From M55B118 sp041694275 (lineage in GTDB: Bacteria > Bacillota_I > Bacilli_A > Izemoplasmatales > Izemoplasmataceae): a DNA stretch of 17,729 nt. The position numbers and the translations under genes were made by a program. The notes under the pieces were generated by a model that saw nothing but the letters and a program-made list of their open reading frames with translations, was not told the DNA's origin and did not search any database. Below are positions 15,342 to 17,729 of the stretch, piece after piece (position 1 is the stretch's first letter; each line of letters starts with the position of its first letter). The stretch lies in NCBI GenBank assembly GCA_041694275.1, contig JASMTQ010000023.1:1-17729 (forward strand). Direction: 5' to 3'.

Positions 15342-15862
15342 CTTGGGTTGTACAGTATGTATTTCTTTTCCTTGAAGGTCCTGTCCAGTGTTTTTGCATA
15401 GTAGGTATCGTATTTGACGAAGGTGAAACCGAGTTTTTTTATGATGGCTTCGGAACGGGCGTTGCCAATGAAGTGGGCGCAACTGATTCGGTCAAGTTTC
15501 ATGGTGTAAAATCCGAATTCAACAAGGGCACGCGTGGCTTCGCTCATGATGCCCTGGTTCCAGTAGTCCTTTGAAAGCACATAACCAAGTTCTCTTTGTC
15601 GGTATTGATCGTCATCCTCATCAAAAGGTTTGTTGTGAAGGCCCATGGATCCGATCATTTTACCGTTAGATCTCAGTTCGATGGCAAACACTTCTGGGTT
15701 GTCTATGAACTGGTTCAAAATGGCTTTGGAGACTTCCTTTGAAGAATGGGGCTTCCATCCCGCCATCTCACCCACGCCTTTTTTACTGGCGTATTCATAG
15801 AAATCATCAAGATCTGTCGGTTTGAACCCTCTTATTAAAAGACGCTTTGTTTTAAGGGCCAT
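15323..15862 (-). CDS. GNAT-family N-acetyltransferase, RimJ/RimL type
   Basis: This 179-residue cytoplasmic enzyme transfers an acetyl group from acetyl-CoA, probably to a protein N-terminus or a small amine. It starts LKTKRLLIRGFKPTDLDDFY, the usual RimL-type opening (T-x-R-L-x-L-R). Motif A with the CoA pyrophosphate loop is RELGYVLSKDYWNQGIMSEA (90-109), followed by NARSEAIIKKLGF (134-146), the Asn helix and LGF typical of Acetyltransf_3. The length is normal. AAAGGAG lies 7 nt before the ATG, inside the 3' end of the phosphodiesterase gene, only 4 nt away, so the two form an operon. The C-terminal codons for KKSLR and the stop are part of the terminator stem at 15299-15341. The substrate is unknown. 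Confidence 0.87.
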   Translation of the reverse strand: MALKTKRLLIRGFKPTDLDDFYEYASKKGVGEMAGWKPHSSKEVSKAILNQFIDNPEVFAIELRSNGKMIGSMGLHNKPFDEDDDQYRQRELGYVLSKDYWNQGIMSEATRALVEFGFYTMKLDRISCAHFIGNARSEAIIKKLGFTFVKYDTYYAKTLDRTFKEKKYILYNPRKKSLR

Positions 15863-15866
15863 ACAA

Positions 15867-17705
15867 TCACTCCTTTGATTTTGAATCGTTTTTAAGAAGC
15901 TTTATGAGGTTTGATTTGGGAAGGGGCTTTGAGAAGTAGTAGCCCTGCATGAGTGTACAGTTGTTTTCAAGTAGAAAGTCTCTTTGTTCGCTTGTTTCCA
16001 CGCCTTCGCCCAGCACTTCAATGTTCAGTGTTTGTGCGGTTTTAATAATCAGGGAGGCAATGTTTCCGTCATCTTGTTCAGGGTAGTTCATCACAAAGGA
16101 TTTGTCGATTTTAAGCATGTCTGCAGGGATTTTTCCAAGGTGAGCCATGGTAGAAAATCCCGTACCGAAATCGTCAATGGCAATACGGATGCCTGTGGCT
16201 TTGAAATTTTTTAGTTTCTCGGCCGTACCTTCCACATCATTGATAATGGCGCCTTCGGTGATTTCTAATTCCAACTGGCTCGGTGGGATACCAATCAACT
16301 CGTGAAGGGTGGAAAAGCCGCTTAGACACTGGTCGTCTTTGAGCTGGGAGGATGAGATGTTGATGGCGAGTTTCAAATCAGGGTTCGCTTTGTAGATTTC
16401 AGGCATGTCTTTTTGAAGAAGTTCAAACACTTTTTGTGTAATGTCTCCTATATAGCCGCTTTCTTCGGCAACTTTTATGAAGGTTTCTGGGGACACGTCG
16501 CCAAGGTCCTCGCTATGCCAGCGAAGCAGTGCTTCAATACCGACAATGCGCTTGGTGGAACCGTCGTATTGAGGCTGGTAGTGAATTTCAAATTCCTCCA
16601 TGTCCAGTGCATTTTGAAAGCGGTTGCTGATGGTAAGTTCCTCAATAATGCCGTCTTTCAAGGTGTTGTTGTAAAATTCATAGGCAATACCGGGAGTGTA
16701 CATGATGTGATCAAGTGCGAGCCGGGCGCCTCTTAATAGTTCGTTTGCGGTTTTTCCGTTATCGGGATAGGTCGCCACTCCGATATTGATGTTGAAGTAG
16801 GCGTGGATGTCCTCGTGCGTGAGATCCCTGCCCTGACGCAAAAGATGAATGACTTCGTTTTTGGCACTTGCTTCGGGGATTGGAGAGACCACGACCAAAG
16901 TGTCTCTTGAGATTTCAGAAAGAAAGGCTGTGTCTCTTAAAAACACATTGACTCTCTTGGCGTAAGCGTTCAACAGTTTTTCATAGTTGCTTCTCCCAAA
17001 CGCACTTTCCAAAGAGGTTCTGTTCAAGATGCGAATGTAATAAAGAACGAATGCGCTTCCCCTGTTAAGGAAGTCTTTTGAAAGCAACTGTTTCAGGGAG
17101 TTTTCATTGGGAAGGAAGGTTCCTTGGTTATAGGCCGTGTATTTCTTTGCGTTGTGGCCTGTCATATCTTCCTGGACGGCTATGTAGTAGGTGGTTTTGA
17201 ATACCGGATCAACCATACGGGTGATCTGTGCGTGCTTTGGGTACACTGCGCCGCTTTTTTTCTTGTCCCATATTTCTCCTTCCCAGTACCCGTTTTCAAA
17301 AAGCGAAGCATACATGGTTTTGTAAAAGTCATCATCATGCATGCCGCTTTTGAAAATACGCGGGTTCACGCCATAGATTTCATACATGGAATACCCCGTG
17401 ATTTTCAAAAAGGCCTTGTTGGCATAGATGATCCGTGCGTCTTCATCAGTGATGTATACGCCGCTTTTGGTCATATCGGCGAGTTTGCGAAGAGAATCAA
17501 GGGATTTGTTTTTGGAAGTCATTAAGAGGGGGAAAGCATTGATGCCTATCAGGATGGATAATAAGTAAGCGGTCCCCAGTATGAGAAACCGTTCCATGGA
17601 AAAGAATTCAAACTCAAAAAAGATGGAGGCACTTCCATACAGTAGAATGAAAATAGTGAAAAGAACCAGGATGATCATGGCTTTGATTTTAATGGATTGT
17701 CTCAC
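15867..17705 (-). CDS. Membrane PAS / degenerate GGDEF / EAL c-di-GMP phosphodiesterase
   Basis: This 612-residue protein has two N-terminal membrane helices (about 8-29 and 38-61) with a short external loop. A PAS domain follows (about 75-185; GVYITDEDARIIYANKAFLKITGY), then a GGDEF-like domain (about 190-345) and an EAL domain (about 355-605). The GGDEF site reads SRDTL (266-270), with only the Asp matching, so cyclase activity is not expected; it may bind GTP or be structural. EAL residues are intact: EALLRW (391), Asn449, Glu481/Glu484 in LEITEG, Asp511-Asp512 in IDDFGTGFS, Lys532, Glu567 in GEGVET and Gln587 in QGYYFSKPL. It should break down c-di-GMP in response to a signal read by the PAS or membrane part. 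The start is a GTG with AAGGAGG 9 nt upstream; an ATG eight codons further in has no such site and would shorten the first helix. Confidence 0.88.
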   Translation of the reverse strand: MRQSIKIKAMIILVLFTIFILLYGSASIFFEFEFFSMERFLILGTAYLLSILIGINAFPLLMTSKNKSLDSLRKLADMTKSGVYITDEDARIIYANKAFLKITGYSMYEIYGVNPRIFKSGMHDDDFYKTMYASLFENGYWEGEIWDKKKSGAVYPKHAQITRMVDPVFKTTYYIAVQEDMTGHNAKKYTAYNQGTFLPNENSLKQLLSKDFLNRGSAFVLYYIRILNRTSLESAFGRSNYEKLLNAYAKRVNVFLRDTAFLSEISRDTLVVVSPIPEASAKNEVIHLLRQGRDLTHEDIHAYFNINIGVATYPDNGKTANELLRGARLALDHIMYTPGIAYEFYNNTLKDGIIEELTISNRFQNALDMEEFEIHYQPQYDGSTKRIVGIEALLRWHSEDLGDVSPETFIKVAEESGYIGDITQKVFELLQKDMPEIYKANPDLKLAINISSSQLKDDQCLSGFSTLHELIGIPPSQLELEITEGAIINDVEGTAEKLKNFKATGIRIAIDDFGTGFSTMAHLGKIPADMLKIDKSFVMNYPEQDDGNIASLIIKTAQTLNIEVLGEGVETSEQRDFLLENNCTLMQGYYFSKPLPKSNLIKLLKNDSKSKE

Positions 17706-17714
17706 GGGGAATAG

Positions 17715-17721
17715 CCTCCTT
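17715..17721 (-). promoter_or_regulatory. Ribosome binding site deciding the GTG start of the PAS-EAL gene
   Basis: AAGGAGG on the minus strand lies 9 nt before the GTG at 17705. It supports the GTG start over the ATG at codon 9. The promoter lies beyond the window. Confidence 0.75.
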
Positions 17722-17729
17722 CTTATTCA

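Noticed and set aside
15251..15574. Plus-strand open frame reading through the end of the regulator and across the acetyltransferase
   Set aside because: It crosses the strong terminator at 15299-15341 and is antisense to a well-supported GNAT gene.

Overview
This is chromosomal DNA from a low-to-moderate G+C, Gram-positive-type bacterium using the standard bacterial code. TGA is a genuine stop (pntAA, the acetyltransferase and a leader ORF end in it), Shine-Dalgarno sites are strong (AGGAGG, AAGGAGG) and sigma-A-like promoters are easy to see. A secreted endonuclease I with no sortase or cell-wall anchor, a three-gene transhydrogenase and c-di-GMP phosphodiesterases would fit a free-living Mollicutes relative (Acholeplasma/Izemoplasma type) or another Bacillota lineage. 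That placement is inference, not something the sequence proves.

Layout: (1) 1-2826, plus strand: the 3' part of a large superfamily 1 helicase, cut by the window edge. A palindromic terminator separates it from a convergent minus-strand pair. (2) 2859-5324, minus strand: a CxxC-EAL phosphodiesterase followed by a peptide-amidase-like amidase. (3) 5479-8794, plus strand: pntAA-pntAB-pntB-mscL, reading as one operon and ending in a strong terminator at 8799-8833. (4) 8848-12590, minus strand: a 1227-residue secreted multidomain endonuclease I, preceded by a 20-codon leader ORF with a strong ribosome binding site that overlaps the nuclease start as ATGA. (5) 12774-15300, plus strand: an MFS exporter and an ArsR-type winged-helix regulator overlapping by 11 nt. 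They lie behind a sigma-A promoter studded with ATTAGAT half-sites, including two ATTAGA-N6-TCTAAT inverted repeats. (6) 15323-17705, minus strand: a membrane PAS/degenerate-GGDEF/EAL protein and a RimJ/RimL-type acetyltransferase 4 nt downstream.

How the parts may work together: the transhydrogenase couples NADH/NADPH balance to ion or proton movement at the membrane, and mscL relieves turgor in the same membrane. The secreted nuclease probably feeds on environmental DNA. The exporter-regulator pair looks like a self-contained, autoregulated efflux switch. Both EAL domains keep their catalytic residues and no intact GGDEF is present, so this window contributes c-di-GMP breakdown only. The parts most worth following up are the operator array at 12774-12871, the leader ORF and hairpin upstream of the nuclease, and the fourfold repeat architecture of that nuclease. 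No tRNA, rRNA, CRISPR array, insertion sequence or prophage gene was seen.
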